A DNA stretch of 45,168 nt, taken from positions 1-45,168 of the forward strand of contig JAEIOE010000013.1 of assembly GCA_016342455.1 (NCBI GenBank), written 5' to 3'. A program made the translations under genes and the position numbers. This document shows positions 16,209 through 24,461 of this stretch, piece after piece. The notes below the pieces were generated by a model. It saw only the letters and a program-made list of their open reading frames with translations. It was not told where the DNA came from and made no database searches. How positions within the stretch are numbered: position 1 is the first letter of the stretch; the number at the start of each line of letters is the position of its first letter. This DNA is from Mycoplasmatota bacterium. Its GTDB lineage: Bacteria; Bacillota_I; Bacilli_A; Izemoplasmatales; Hujiaoplasmataceae.

Positions 16209-16290
16209 TGTGATTTAAATGATATCATCTTTTAAAACAATATATAAAGTGTTATAATAAACACTAGATAAAATAGTTTTACATTAAAAT
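16209..16290. repeat. Duplicated promoter region, copy 1
   Basis: The stretch from TTTTGTGATTTAAATGATATC through TATAATAAACACTAG to TAGTTTTACATT recurs at 17275-17356 with few changes. It contains the TGATATCA palindrome and a TATAAT box (16254-16259). Conservation in both copies, while the following 5' leaders diverge, points to a maintained control region. Confidence 0.7.
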
Positions 16291-16331
16291 GAATAAAATT
16301 GTAAAACTAAAAATATTAAAGGGGGAGTATT

Positions 16332-17204
16332 ATGGATGCGTTTGACAATATTTATGAAGAAAAAATGGGTAAAGGAAAAAGTTTGGATTACGGGAATCAA
16401 AGCTTATTAGATGAGAAGAGAGAAGAAATTTATAAATTCTTAACTTCAACGTTAACACTTATCGTCGTTATTGGACTATGGATAAGTTTTATTTATGGTA
16501 TCTTCAGTTCAATTAGTTCATTTGGAGCAGAAGGTGGAAATGCTTTTTCTGAAGTATTTACGCTGTTATTAAATATCTTTTTAGGAGTAATTGTTCCTAT
16601 AGGGTTTTACAAACTTTATAATGGTTCTAAAAAGAAGGATGTTGAACAAGTTACCTCAGGCTTTGATTGGTTAGTTATGAATTTTAAAATAATGAAAGTA
16701 GTTTTAATTATTGTTTCTGTATTTGTTGGTATTATGGCATTGATAGGAATGTTTATGTCGCCTGCAATCCTGTTATTTATGGTTGTACCAGCTTTGATCT
16801 TCGCCTTAGCTTTTTATATTATAGCTATCTTTAAGGACTTCTTTTCACAAATGAATGTATCTTTTAATAGTGGATACGATACAGTAACAAGTGCTAAAAA
16901 GGTTTTCAACTATTTGGTTGTTATCTTTGTTATTACCATTTTAGGATCTTTAATATTTTTATTACTGTTCCAAAATATAGAAACGTTGATTCCAGCTGGC
17001 TTTGAAGATCAATTCGGACCAATCCTAGCTAATTTAGATACAATAAGATTTACTTTTTACATTTCATTAGCTATTAGTCTTTTAAGCCAAGCTTACTTAA
17101 TTTATTATGTAAGTCAATTTGAAAAAACATTTACTACATTTAATATGTACTACAGAAAAAAAATTGAAGAAGTGAAAAGAAATAAAGAAAATCAAACTGA
17201 ATAA
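16332..17204 (+). CDS. Six-helix membrane protein, tandem paralogue A
   Basis: The 290-residue protein starts with a conserved polar segment (MDAFDNIYEEKMGKGKS) followed by six predicted membrane helices at about 41-65, 74-95, 117-138, 140-162, 190-215 and 237-260, and ends in a Lys/Glu-rich tail. I do not recognise a characterised family; there are no catalytic motifs, so a structural or stress-related envelope role is possible but unproven. GGGGGAG lies 8 bases before the ATG. The next gene encodes a protein of exactly the same length with a nearly identical C-terminal third. The gene has its own promoter and terminator. Confidence 0.8.
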   Translation: MDAFDNIYEEKMGKGKSLDYGNQSLLDEKREEIYKFLTSTLTLIVVIGLWISFIYGIFSSISSFGAEGGNAFSEVFTLLLNIFLGVIVPIGFYKLYNGSKKKDVEQVTSGFDWLVMNFKIMKVVLIIVSVFVGIMALIGMFMSPAILLFMVVPALIFALAFYIIAIFKDFFSQMNVSFNSGYDTVTSAKKVFNYLVVIFVITILGSLIFLLLFQNIETLIPAGFEDQFGPILANLDTIRFTFYISLAISLLSQAYLIYYVSQFEKTFTTFNMYYRKKIEEVKRNKENQTE

Positions 17205-17221
17205 TTTATACAATACAGTAA

Positions 17222-17264
17222 AATACCGAGATATCGTTTGATATCTCGGTATTATTTTATTAAA
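17222..17264 (+). terminator. Rho-independent terminator of paralogue A
   Basis: AATACCGAGATATC at 17222-17235 pairs perfectly over 14 bases with 17240-17253 around GTTT, and the tail is ATTTTATT. The same stem follows paralogue B. Confidence 0.92.
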
Positions 17265-17274
17265 ACAAAAAAAG

Positions 17275-17356
17275 ATTTTGTGATTTAATTGATATCAACT
17301 TTTCAATCAATATATATAGTATTATAATAAACACTAGATTAAATAGTTTTACATTC
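17275..17356. repeat. Duplicated promoter region, copy 2
   Basis: This is the counterpart of 16209-16290: TTTTGTGATTTAATTGATATC, ATTATAATAAACACTAGAT and TAGTTTTACATT are kept in order and spacing. It lies between the terminator of paralogue A and the start of paralogue B, so each paralogue carries its own copy. Confidence 0.7.
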
Positions 17357-17396
17357 AATTGAAGAGATATGTAAAGCAATAAATAGGGAGAATATT

Positions 17397-18269
17397 ATGG
17401 ATGCGTTTGAAGATATTTATGAAGAAAAAATGGGCAAAGGAAAAAGCTTTGATTCGACTAATCAAAACTTAGTTGATGAGAAGAGAGAAGAAATATATAA
17501 ATTCTTTACCTCAACATTAACAGGAATTGTCGTTTTTGGACTCTGGATAGGTTTTATTTTTAGTATCTTTAGTTCAATTAGCGCAATTGGAATCGAAGAT
17601 GAAAATATATTTTCAGAAATATTTAGTCTTTTAGTGAGTATCGTTTTGGGAATATTCGTTCCGCTAGGATTTTATAGACTTTATACGGGGTCAAAAAAGA
17701 AAGATTTTCTTCAAGTGGACTCTGGATTTAATACGATAATTACTTATTTTAAAATATTAAAAGTATTACTAATTGTTTCGGCTATTTTCGTTGGGTTTAT
17801 GATTTTACTAGGATTAATAATAGCTCCTACAATTCTATTGTTTGGTTTAATAGCAGCCGGATTTTATGCGCTAGCTTTCTACATAATTGGTATTTTCAAA
17901 AGCTTTTTTGTACAAACATCTACTTCTTTTAAAAGTGCGTATGATACAGTACCAAGTGCTAAAAAGATTTTCAACTATTTGGTTGTTATCTTTGTTATTG
18001 CCATTTTAGGATCTTTAATATTTTTATTAGTGTTCCAAAATATAGAAACGTTGATTCCATCTGAATTTGAAGATCAATTTGGTCCATTACTTGCTGGTTT
18101 TACTACAATAAGATTTACTTTCTATATTTCATTAGCTATTAGTCTACTAAGCCAAGCTTACTTAATTTATTATGTAAGTCAATTTGAAAAAACTTTTACT
18201 ACATTTAATGTTTACTACAGAAAAAAAGTTGAAGATGAAAAAAGATCAAGATTTAATCAACCAGAATAG
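17397..18269 (+). CDS. Six-helix membrane protein, tandem paralogue B
   Basis: The 290-residue product shares the polar N-terminus and all six membrane helices with the gene at 16332. Divergence is concentrated at about residues 55-185, whereas the last 100 residues differ at only a handful of places. The nucleotide sequence is also nearly identical there (16895-17160 against 17960-18225), suggesting recent gene conversion rather than uniform divergence. Function is unknown. GGGAG precedes the ATG, and a terminator homologous to that of paralogue A follows. Confidence 0.8.
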   Translation: MDAFEDIYEEKMGKGKSFDSTNQNLVDEKREEIYKFFTSTLTGIVVFGLWIGFIFSIFSSISAIGIEDENIFSEIFSLLVSIVLGIFVPLGFYRLYTGSKKKDFLQVDSGFNTIITYFKILKVLLIVSAIFVGFMILLGLIIAPTILLFGLIAAGFYALAFYIIGIFKSFFVQTSTSFKSAYDTVPSAKKIFNYLVVIFVIAILGSLIFLLVFQNIETLIPSEFEDQFGPLLAGFTTIRFTFYISLAISLLSQAYLIYYVSQFEKTFTTFNVYYRKKVEDEKRSRFNQPE

Positions 18270-18285
18270 TTTATTCAATTGACAT

Positions 18286-18322
18286 AATACCGAAATATCT
18301 CCGGATATCTCGGTATTTTTAT
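18286..18322 (+). terminator. Rho-independent terminator of paralogue B
   Basis: AATACCGAAATATC at 18286-18299 pairs with GATATCTCGGTATT at 18304-18317 with one mismatch, followed by TTTATT. Confidence 0.9.
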
Positions 18323-18396
18323 TCAAAATGATATATATGTTTTTGGTTTTCACAAAAACATGACATTAAAATGCTATAATATAAAAAGGTGTTTAT

Positions 18397-19698
18397 ATGG
18401 AAAACAAGGCTTTAAAATGGTACAAACTTGATAACAGTGCGAAAATCTATCCGATTTTAATCTCGGATAGATATACTTATGTATTTAGACTTTCAGCTAT
18501 TTTAACAGAAGTAGTTGATCCTGAAATACTGTATCAAGCAATAACTGAATCTAGGAATCGTTTTCCATCTTTTTTTGTGACACTAAAAAGAGGGTTTTTC
18601 TGGTATTACTTTGAAGAAAACCTACAAGATCCAGTTTTAGAGAAAGAAACAAACTATGCTTGTGAAAAAATACACGAGCATAGAAACAGAAAATATCAGT
18701 TTCGATTCTTGTATTACAATAAAAGAATCTCTTTAGAGATAAACCACGTGTTAACAGATGGCGGAGGTGCATTAGTCTTTTTAAACGCTATTATTTACAG
18801 GTATTTAGAGCTTATTGGAAAAGATGTGTTCCCAGATGAATCTGTTATTTTACTAGATTCAGAAATTGACCCTGCAGAACAAGAGGATAGTTTTATCAAA
18901 AACTATAGTGGAGGTCCACTTAATCCACCGAAACTACCGAAGGCTTATTTTAATAAAAGAAAACTATTTAAGAAATTCGGTAGTGGAGTAATCAATTCCT
19001 TTATTGATTCAGCTGAACTGAAAGCACTAGCTTACAAGTCCTCTGCTAGTATTACGCAATATATCGTTGCTTTGTTAACTTATGCAACAATTAAAACCGG
19101 AAATAAGAAATTACTGGATAAATATCCTGTGAACGTTTGTGTGCCAGTAAATTTAAGGGGTAAATACGGATCTAAAACTTTAAGCAATTTTTCTCTTTTC
19201 TTTCATACTAGTTATAAGTCTTTACCAAATCTCGACTTTGAATCTATCTTAACGAAAGTAAAACAAGACTTTAAAGAAGAGTATAGCGAAGAAAAAATCC
19301 AAAGCAAATTAGATACAGTTTGTGTAGTGCAAGAAAAAATGCTATTTAAGTTAATTCCTTTGTTTGTTAAGTATTTTTTCTTGAAGATTGGTTATAACAC
19401 GTTTGGAAGAAGACCAACTTCCATAACTATTTCTAATTTTGGCTTGATCAAAACACCAAAAGCCATGGAACCATTTATTGAATCTTTTTCGTTTTACATG
19501 GGTTCAGCCGTGAAAACAGCAGTAGCTGTCAATTCTTATAAAGGAAAAACATCAATCGTTTTCTCAAGAGCTTGTGTGAATACCAACTTAGAAGAAGCCT
19601 TTTTCAGTTTCTTAACGGAACAGGGCTTACAAGTAGAAATCGTTTCAAATTTTTGGGAGTTACATGAAAAAAAATATAAAAAACTAAGAAAAGGATAA
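18397..19698 (+). CDS. HxxxDG-type acyltransferase (condensation/alcohol acetyltransferase superfamily)
   Basis: The 433-residue protein carries NHVLTDGGG near residue 116, the HxxxDG catalytic motif of the CoA-dependent acyltransferase superfamily that includes wax-ester synthases, Pap-type enzymes and NRPS condensation domains. A second family feature, the region around YPVNVCVPVNLRGKYG, lies in the C-terminal half. It resembles single-domain alcohol or sugar acetyltransferase-like proteins of Firmicutes more than true condensation domains, but the acyl donor and acceptor cannot be read. The start ATG is 17 bases after a TATAAT at 18375-18380. A terminator overlaps the stop codon. Confidence 0.75.
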   Translation: MENKALKWYKLDNSAKIYPILISDRYTYVFRLSAILTEVVDPEILYQAITESRNRFPSFFVTLKRGFFWYYFEENLQDPVLEKETNYACEKIHEHRNRKYQFRFLYYNKRISLEINHVLTDGGGALVFLNAIIYRYLELIGKDVFPDESVILLDSEIDPAEQEDSFIKNYSGGPLNPPKLPKAYFNKRKLFKKFGSGVINSFIDSAELKALAYKSSASITQYIVALLTYATIKTGNKKLLDKYPVNVCVPVNLRGKYGSKTLSNFSLFFHTSYKSLPNLDFESILTKVKQDFKEEYSEEKIQSKLDTVCVVQEKMLFKLIPLFVKYFFLKIGYNTFGRRPTSITISNFGLIKTPKAMEPFIESFSFYMGSAVKTAVAVNSYKGKTSIVFSRACVNTNLEEAFFSFLTEQGLQVEIVSNFWELHEKKYKKLRKG

Positions 19699-19716
19699 TT
19701 ATCCTTTTTTTCTTTT
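19689..19716 (+). terminator. Terminator overlapping the acyltransferase stop codon
   Basis: AAAAGGAT at 19689-19696 pairs with ATCCTTTT at 19701-19708 around AATT, and the T-rich tail follows. The TAA stop lies in the stem-loop. Confidence 0.85.
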
Positions 19717-19768
19717 GTGAAAAGCGATAGATTAGGTTATAATTGTTCGTGTAAATAAAGAGGTATAT

Positions 19769-21133
19769 ATGAAAAGCCTAATTGGAGATAAATCCTTTTA
19801 TAAGAGACTTATTGCTGTTGCCCTACCTATTGTAGTGCAACAGTTAATAACTTCATCAGTGCAGCTTGTGGACAATATAATGGTCGGTTCCTTAGGGGAG
19901 CTAGCTATTGATTCTGTAGCTGTAGTTAATCAACTATATTTCATTGTAATATTAGTTGTTTTTGGCGTTTTAAGTGGAGCAGGTGTATATACTGCTCAAT
20001 ATTATGGTTCAAAAGACTTTGATAAGTTACAACAAACATTTCGCTTTAAAATTATTGCGTCTTTAGTTGTTGTATTTTTATCATTCATTATCTTAAGTTT
20101 CTTTGGTAGTTTCTTTATTTCTTTGTTTACGGAAAACACATCCGTTGTAACTGGGGGTATGAGTTATCTAAGGATTGTTAGGTATAGCATGATTCCTTGG
20201 GCTTTCTCGGTTTCGATCTCATTTACTTTTAGAGAAATCGGAATCACGAAATCTTTGTTAAGGATTTCTTTAATTACTATTATTACAAATACATTTTTAA
20301 ATTATTTATTGATTTTCGGAAGTTTTGGCTTTCCAGCTCTTGGTATTGAAGGTGCAGCTATCGCTACACTTATTTCTAGAGTTTTAGAAGCTGCTCTGTT
20401 TATATTGCTCGCTTTAAAAAGAGGAAAAGTATTCAACACTAATATAAAAGATGTCTTTAAAATTAATCCAATAGTATTAAAAGCAATTATTATTATGGCC
20501 ATTCCATTAATGCTAAATGAAGTACTTTGGTCAACTGGTCAAACTGTATTTATACAAGCTTATTCCACAAGAGGAGATAATGCATATGCTGCCGCAAATA
20601 TTACTCAGGCAGTTAGTCAGTTGGTTTTTGTTATCTTTGGGGGTATCTCTACAGCTATCGCTGTTATGGTTGGTAATACCCTAGGAGAAAACAAACTAGA
20701 ACTGGCGAAGGAGAACTCCAAAAAACTAATATTTGCAGCATTAGTTACTGCTGTATGCATGGGAGTTATACTATTTATTCTTAGTTATTTTGTCATTGAT
20801 ATCTATAATGTATTAGATGAAACAAAAGCTTATGCTGCTTTTAATATCAGAGTAAATGCAATTACGATTCCAATTGTTGCTTTTAATGTCTCCATGTATT
20901 TTACATTAAGAGCGGGTGGAGATATCAAATCTACATTTATCATGGATTCTGGTTATATGTGGACGATACAAGTCCCAATTATATTTATTTTATCTAGAGT
21001 AACTGATTTGCCAATTACAATGTTATTCTTGATCGTGCAATTATTAGAAATTCCAAAGATGGGATTTGCACTAGCTAGGTATCGAAAAGGGAACTGGATA
21101 AGAAATCTAGCAAATCCAAAAGAATTAATTTAG
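19769..21133 (+). CDS. MATE family efflux transporter
   Basis: The 454-residue protein has about 12 hydrophobic helices and the MATE family opening ALPIVVQQLITSSVQLVDNIMVG, with the internally repeated GVLSGAGVYTAQYYG and GGISTAIAVMVGN segments in the two halves. MATE proteins export cationic drugs or metabolites using a sodium or proton gradient across the cytoplasmic membrane. The FMN-binding protein gene starts 10 bases downstream with a strong ribosome-binding site, so the two are co-transcribed; the functional link is not obvious. Confidence 0.9.
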   Translation: MKSLIGDKSFYKRLIAVALPIVVQQLITSSVQLVDNIMVGSLGELAIDSVAVVNQLYFIVILVVFGVLSGAGVYTAQYYGSKDFDKLQQTFRFKIIASLVVVFLSFIILSFFGSFFISLFTENTSVVTGGMSYLRIVRYSMIPWAFSVSISFTFREIGITKSLLRISLITIITNTFLNYLLIFGSFGFPALGIEGAAIATLISRVLEAALFILLALKRGKVFNTNIKDVFKINPIVLKAIIIMAIPLMLNEVLWSTGQTVFIQAYSTRGDNAYAAANITQAVSQLVFVIFGGISTAIAVMVGNTLGENKLELAKENSKKLIFAALVTAVCMGVILFILSYFVIDIYNVLDETKAYAAFNIRVNAITIPIVAFNVSMYFTLRAGGDIKSTFIMDSGYMWTIQVPIIFILSRVTDLPITMLFLIVQLLEIPKMGFALARYRKGNWIRNLANPKELI

Positions 21134-21143
21134 GAGGAAAAAT

Positions 21144-21533
21144 ATGTCAAAAGCAAAGAGAATCGGATTGATCGTTTTTATCTTTGTTGTAATCATTTCA
21201 GCTGTATCAGCTTACTTCATTGTTCAAATTCAAGATGACTTAAATTATTTAGCCCAAATGCCTTTAGAAGATGTTGATTTAAGTACTGTTGAAGACGGAA
21301 AATACTTGGGAGAGTATGATTCTTTTCCGGTATCTGTTATTTTAGAAGTGGTAGTTGAAGACCATGAGATAATAAGCATTGATATATTAAAGCATAACAA
21401 TGGTCAAGGTGCAGCAGCTGAGGCAATTCTTTTTACTGTAATGACTGAACAATCTATTGAAGTAGATGCCATAGCTGGAGCTACTTATAGTTCAAAAGTA
21501 ATACTGCTAGCGATAAAAGATGCGCTAGAGTGA
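21144..21533 (+). CDS. Membrane-anchored FMN-binding domain protein
   Basis: The 129-residue protein has one N-terminal membrane helix (about 7-27) and a single FMN_bind domain of the NqrC/RnfG type outside the membrane. DAIAGATYSS near residue 114 corresponds to the flavinylation motif Dxx[ST]GA[ST], in which the last Thr is linked to FMN by ApbE. The position normally Ser or Thr before GAT is Ala here. Such proteins pass electrons in extracytoplasmic redox chains. The gene ends in TGA, which shows that UGA is a stop in this organism. A terminator follows at 21552. Confidence 0.85.
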   Translation: MSKAKRIGLIVFIFVVIISAVSAYFIVQIQDDLNYLAQMPLEDVDLSTVEDGKYLGEYDSFPVSVILEVVVEDHEIISIDILKHNNGQGAAAEAILFTVMTEQSIEVDAIAGATYSSKVILLAIKDALE

Positions 21534-21551
21534 AATATACAAAATAAAGCC

Positions 21552-21587
21552 AAACCACGTGACAGATTAAAGTTACATGGTTTTTGT
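21552..21587 (+). terminator. Rho-independent terminator after the MATE/FMN operon
   Basis: AAACCACGTGAC at 21552-21563 pairs with GTTACATGGTTT at 21572-21583 with one mismatch and one G-U, followed by a T-run. Confidence 0.85.
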
Positions 21588-21620
21588 ATTAGTGTATGTT
21601 ATAATAGTTATGGTGATAAT

Positions 21621-22556
21621 ATGAATATTATGCATTTAAGATATGCAATTGAAATAGAAAAAACGAAATCAATTAACAAAGCAGCTGAAAATCTGTTTAT
21701 GAGTCAACCTAATCTAAGCAGGGCGATTAAAGAACTTGAAAAGTCCTTAGGAATTATCATTTTTAATCGTACTTCTAAAGGAATGAGTCTCACAGTAAAG
21801 GGCTCTGAGTTCTTAATCTATGCAAAGAAGATACTAAGAGAAATAGATGAAGTTCAAAAGATTTATTCAGATGCTTCTGAAAATAAACAATCGTTTTCTA
21901 TTTCTGTTCCTAGATCTAGTTATATTTCTCACGCTTTTTCTGAGTTTGTTAAAAACTTAGATTTAGAAAAGAAAGCTGAGATTTACTATAAAGAGACTAA
22001 CTCTTTAAAAGCGATAAGAAACATCTTGCAATCAGATTATAAACTAGGGATTATTCGCTACCAAGATATCTACGATGATTATTTCAAATCAATGTTAGAA
22101 GATAAAGGCTTTAAGAGTGAATTAATATCAGAATTCAGTTATATTGTTCTATTATCAAAAGAACATCCTTTAGCAAGTAAAGAATGTTTAACAAAAGAAG
22201 ATTTAGAGAAATATATAGAAATTGCACATTCTGATCCTTATGTTCCAACACTTTCAATGAATGAAATCAAAAAAGAAGAGCTACCTGATAACATCAATCG
22301 AAGAATTTATGTCTTTGAAAGAGCGAGTCAATTTAATCTCTTAAATAAAGTGCACACTACTTATTTATGGGGAACTCCAATTCCTGATGAATTATTAGAG
22401 ATGTATAATTTAGTCTATAAAAGATGTGTTTGTCAATCTAAAGTTTATAAAGATGTTTTAATATCTAGGAAAGATTATAAGTTTAGTGAATTAGATTTAA
22501 AATTTATTACTGAAATTACAAAAGCAAAACGAAATATACTACATAAAAAACGCTAA
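21621..22556 (+). CDS. LysR-family transcriptional regulator
   Basis: The 311-residue protein has the LysR N-terminal helix-turn-helix (HLRYAIEIEKTKSINKAAE, then LFMSQPNLSRAIKELEKSLG and FNRTSKGMSLT) and a C-terminal substrate-binding-type domain. It is a cytoplasmic DNA-binding regulator whose effector is unknown. LysR genes often control a neighbour; the genes on both sides run in the same direction and no divergent partner exists, so no target can be inferred. GGTGAT precedes the ATG. Confidence 0.9.
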   Translation: MNIMHLRYAIEIEKTKSINKAAENLFMSQPNLSRAIKELEKSLGIIIFNRTSKGMSLTVKGSEFLIYAKKILREIDEVQKIYSDASENKQSFSISVPRSSYISHAFSEFVKNLDLEKKAEIYYKETNSLKAIRNILQSDYKLGIIRYQDIYDDYFKSMLEDKGFKSELISEFSYIVLLSKEHPLASKECLTKEDLEKYIEIAHSDPYVPTLSMNEIKKEELPDNINRRIYVFERASQFNLLNKVHTTYLWGTPIPDELLEMYNLVYKRCVCQSKVYKDVLISRKDYKFSELDLKFITEITKAKRNILHKKR

Positions 22557-22580
22557 CATTCTAAGTTTTAGCGTTTTTTT
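22547..22580 (+). terminator. Rho-independent terminator of the lysR-type gene
   Basis: AAAACGCTAA at 22547-22556 pairs with TTAGCGTTTT at 22568-22577, and T residues continue to 22580. The stop codon lies in the left arm. Confidence 0.9.
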
Positions 22581-22585
22581 TATAG

Positions 22586-22620
22586 GTATATCGATAGAGT
22601 TATATCGATATACTTTTTTT
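22586..22620 (+). promoter_or_regulatory. Second U-tailed perfect inverted repeat ahead of rex
   Basis: GTATATCGAT at 22586-22595 and ATCGATATAC at 22604-22613 are perfect 10 bp arms around an 8-base centre, followed by seven T. It sits only 6 bases after the preceding terminator and 58 bases before the rex start. It may be a tandem terminator, an attenuator or an operator for the rex operon. Confidence 0.55.
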
Positions 22621-22677
22621 ATATTATACAGTGTATATATAGGGTGTTAAACTATTAATGGTTAAGAGGTGATTAAA

Positions 22678-23337
22678 GTGATTCAAAACTATAACTCAAA
22701 AAAACTATATGAAAGGCTACCAATATACGTGCATTTTCTTAATTCAATACAAGAAAGCAATATTTCTAGTACAACCATTTCTAAGAGTTTAAATCTTGGA
22801 GAAGTACAGGTTAGAAAAGATTTAGCATTGGTTTCTGGTAAAGGAAGACCAAAGATAGGATATTCAACTAAAAATCTTTTTAAAGCTATCAAAAAATACA
22901 TGGGGATGAATCATGCTTCCAAAGCGATTATTGTTGGTTTTGGTAAATTGGGGAAAGCCTTGTATGATTACGCTGGTTTTTCTGAGTTAGGAATTGATAT
23001 CGTTCAAGCTTTTGATATCTCTAACACAACTGATTTTGTAAAGGATATCAAAGAATTAGATAGCTATTGCTTAGAAAATGAAATATTGTTTGGAATCCTA
23101 ACGGTACCAAGTACTGAAGCACAAGCAACAGCTGAAAAATTAATTCGCTGTGGAATAGTAGGAATTTGGAACTTTACATCTGTTAGATTAAACGTTCCGA
23201 GTCATGTAGTAATACAAAATGAGAACTTAGCTGCATCACTTTCCGTACTCGTAAAATCAACATTAGATAAAAAGGTAGGTAATGATTATGAAAAAAGCAA
23301 TGAAACAAATGATAGCTACACTTCAAAAAAACACTAA
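22678..23337 (+). CDS. rex: Redox-sensing transcriptional repressor Rex
   Basis: The 219-residue protein has the Rex N-terminal winged helix (STTISKSLNLGEVQVRKDLALVSGKGRPKIGY) and a Rossmann domain with IIVGFGKLGKAL as the dinucleotide loop. Rex binds DNA when NADH is low and releases it when the NADH/NAD ratio rises, typically controlling fermentative and hydrogenase genes. The GTG at 22678, 6 bases after AGAGGTG, is preferred to the GTG at 22669, which overlaps that site. The 3' end overlaps the small ORF at 23288. As first gene of the hydrogenase cluster it is the likely regulator of the cluster. Confidence 0.92.
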   Translation: MIQNYNSKKLYERLPIYVHFLNSIQESNISSTTISKSLNLGEVQVRKDLALVSGKGRPKIGYSTKNLFKAIKKYMGMNHASKAIIVGFGKLGKALYDYAGFSELGIDIVQAFDISNTTDFVKDIKELDSYCLENEILFGILTVPSTEAQATAEKLIRCGIVGIWNFTSVRLNVPSHVVIQNENLAASLSVLVKSTLDKKVGNDYEKSNETNDSYTSKKH

Positions 23338-23449
23338 AAAAGAAAATCATTCTGAACAAGAATTTCTAATCTTCAGAAAAGAAAAAATAGCGGATACTTC
23401 AATCAAAATGGCGAAGAGTAATGAATTGCATTTTGTAGAGAAGAGGTAA
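23288..23449 (+). CDS. Small hypothetical protein, 53 aa, overlapping the rex 3' end
   Basis: This ORF is in a different frame from rex and overlaps its last 50 bases. AAAGGTAGG at 23271-23279 is 8 bases before the ATG. It ends 2 bases before the next gene, filling what would otherwise be the only gap in the operon. The product is Lys-rich and hydrophilic (MKKAMKQMIATLQKN...) with no cysteine and no recognised family. Tight packing and a good ribosome-binding site support it, but no homologue can be named. Confidence 0.55.
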   Translation: MKKAMKQMIATLQKNTKKENHSEQEFLIFRKEKIADTSIKMAKSNELHFVEKR

Positions 23450-23451
23450 CT

Positions 23452-24189
23452 ATGAACTTAGAAAAAATCATCGCAGTTAGAACTACGAAGACAATTTATA
23501 AAGTAGGTCAGAAAGTTGTTAAAGTTTTTGATCAGGATACAAAAAAAGATGAAGTTCTAAACGAAGCCTTAAATCAAGCAAGGGTAGAACTTACAAATAT
23601 TGACATTCCAAAAATTGAATCGGTAACTATGATTGATAATAAGTGGGCTATTGTATCGGAATTTATCTCTGGTGTTACCTTGTCAAGATTAATGAAAGAA
23701 AAACCTGAGAATCTATCACTTTATCTCAATCAGTTTGTTGACTTACAAATCAATATGCATCAGACAAAGCCACCATTACTAAATGAATTGAATTCTAAGA
23801 TGCAAAGAAAGATAGAACTTACAGACTTAATCGCAACCACACGTTACGCTTTAAGACTAAATTTAGAATCAATGCCTAAAAAGAATTGCTTATGTCATGG
23901 GGATTTTAATCCGTCTAACATTATTATTTCAGATAATAATCTAGCGTATATATTAGATTGGTCACATGCTTCATTAGGAGACCCACTAGCGGACGTTGCG
24001 AATACCTATTTGATATTCTTAATGGACGGTTTGAATGAATTGGGAATTGAATATTTAGAAATGTATTGTGAGAAAACTGATACAGATAGAGACTTAGTTA
24101 AAAGATGGTTACCTCTTGTTGCTGCATCGAGTCTACAAAAAAGTAATCCAGCAAATATAGCGTTTTTAAAATCATGGATAAATAAATAA
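23452..24189 (+). CDS. APH/choline kinase-like phosphotransferase
   Basis: The 245-residue protein has the protein-kinase-like APH fold. The KVVKVF strand supplies the likely ATP lysine (about K24), CHGDFNPSN holds the catalytic Asp151 and the metal-binding Asn156, and YILDW the metal-binding Asp169. Members phosphorylate small molecules or, rarely, proteins. Lying between rex and the hydrogenase genes, and in the same operon as a PP2C phosphatase, it is a candidate kinase partner of that phosphatase; sensory hydrogenase clusters elsewhere often pair a kinase with a PP2C. The substrate here is inference. Confidence 0.8.
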   Translation: MNLEKIIAVRTTKTIYKVGQKVVKVFDQDTKKDEVLNEALNQARVELTNIDIPKIESVTMIDNKWAIVSEFISGVTLSRLMKEKPENLSLYLNQFVDLQINMHQTKPPLLNELNSKMQRKIELTDLIATTRYALRLNLESMPKKNCLCHGDFNPSNIIISDNNLAYILDWSHASLGDPLADVANTYLIFLMDGLNELGIEYLEMYCEKTDTDRDLVKRWLPLVAASSLQKSNPANIAFLKSWINK

Positions 24190-24207
24190 GATATATAGGA
24201 GGACATG

Positions 24208-24450
24208 ATGAAAATAGTAGTATGTATAGGAAGTAGTTGCCATTTAAAGGGAAGTCGTCAAGTAGTGGAAGATCTACAAAATTTAATTGCTAGCAGTAAT
24301 TTAAAAGATGAAATCAATTTAAGTGGAACATTCTGTATGGGTAATTGTCAAAAGGGAGTATGTGTTACAGTTGACGGAACTGATTATTCACTTACACCAT
24401 CAAACACAAATAAGTTTTTTAACGACTTTATCCTTACACAATTTAATTAG
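24208..24450 (+). CDS. Thioredoxin-like [2Fe-2S] ferredoxin
   Basis: The 80-residue protein matches the NuoE/HydC-type thioredoxin-fold [2Fe-2S] domain: VVCIGSSCHLKGS supplies the first two cysteines and GTFCMGNCQKGV the second two. It carries electrons to or from hydrogenase-type proteins. ATG at 24208 (5 bases after AGGAGG) is preferred to the adjacent ATG at 24205. It is 11 bases upstream of the sensory hydrogenase gene and is part of the same operon. Confidence 0.9.
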   Translation: MKIVVCIGSSCHLKGSRQVVEDLQNLIASSNLKDEINLSGTFCMGNCQKGVCVTVDGTDYSLTPSNTNKFFNDFILTQFN

Positions 24451-24461
24451 GAGGAAAGAAC

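Noticed and set aside
21531-21533. UGA as a tryptophan codon (Mollicutes code 4)
   Set aside because: TGA ends the FMN-binding protein exactly at its expected length and is followed by a terminator; Trp codons in other genes are TGG.
22621-22677. Rex operator upstream of rex
   Set aside because: No TTGTGAA-N4-TTCACAA-like dyad could be found; only TGTTAA-type half-matches are present.
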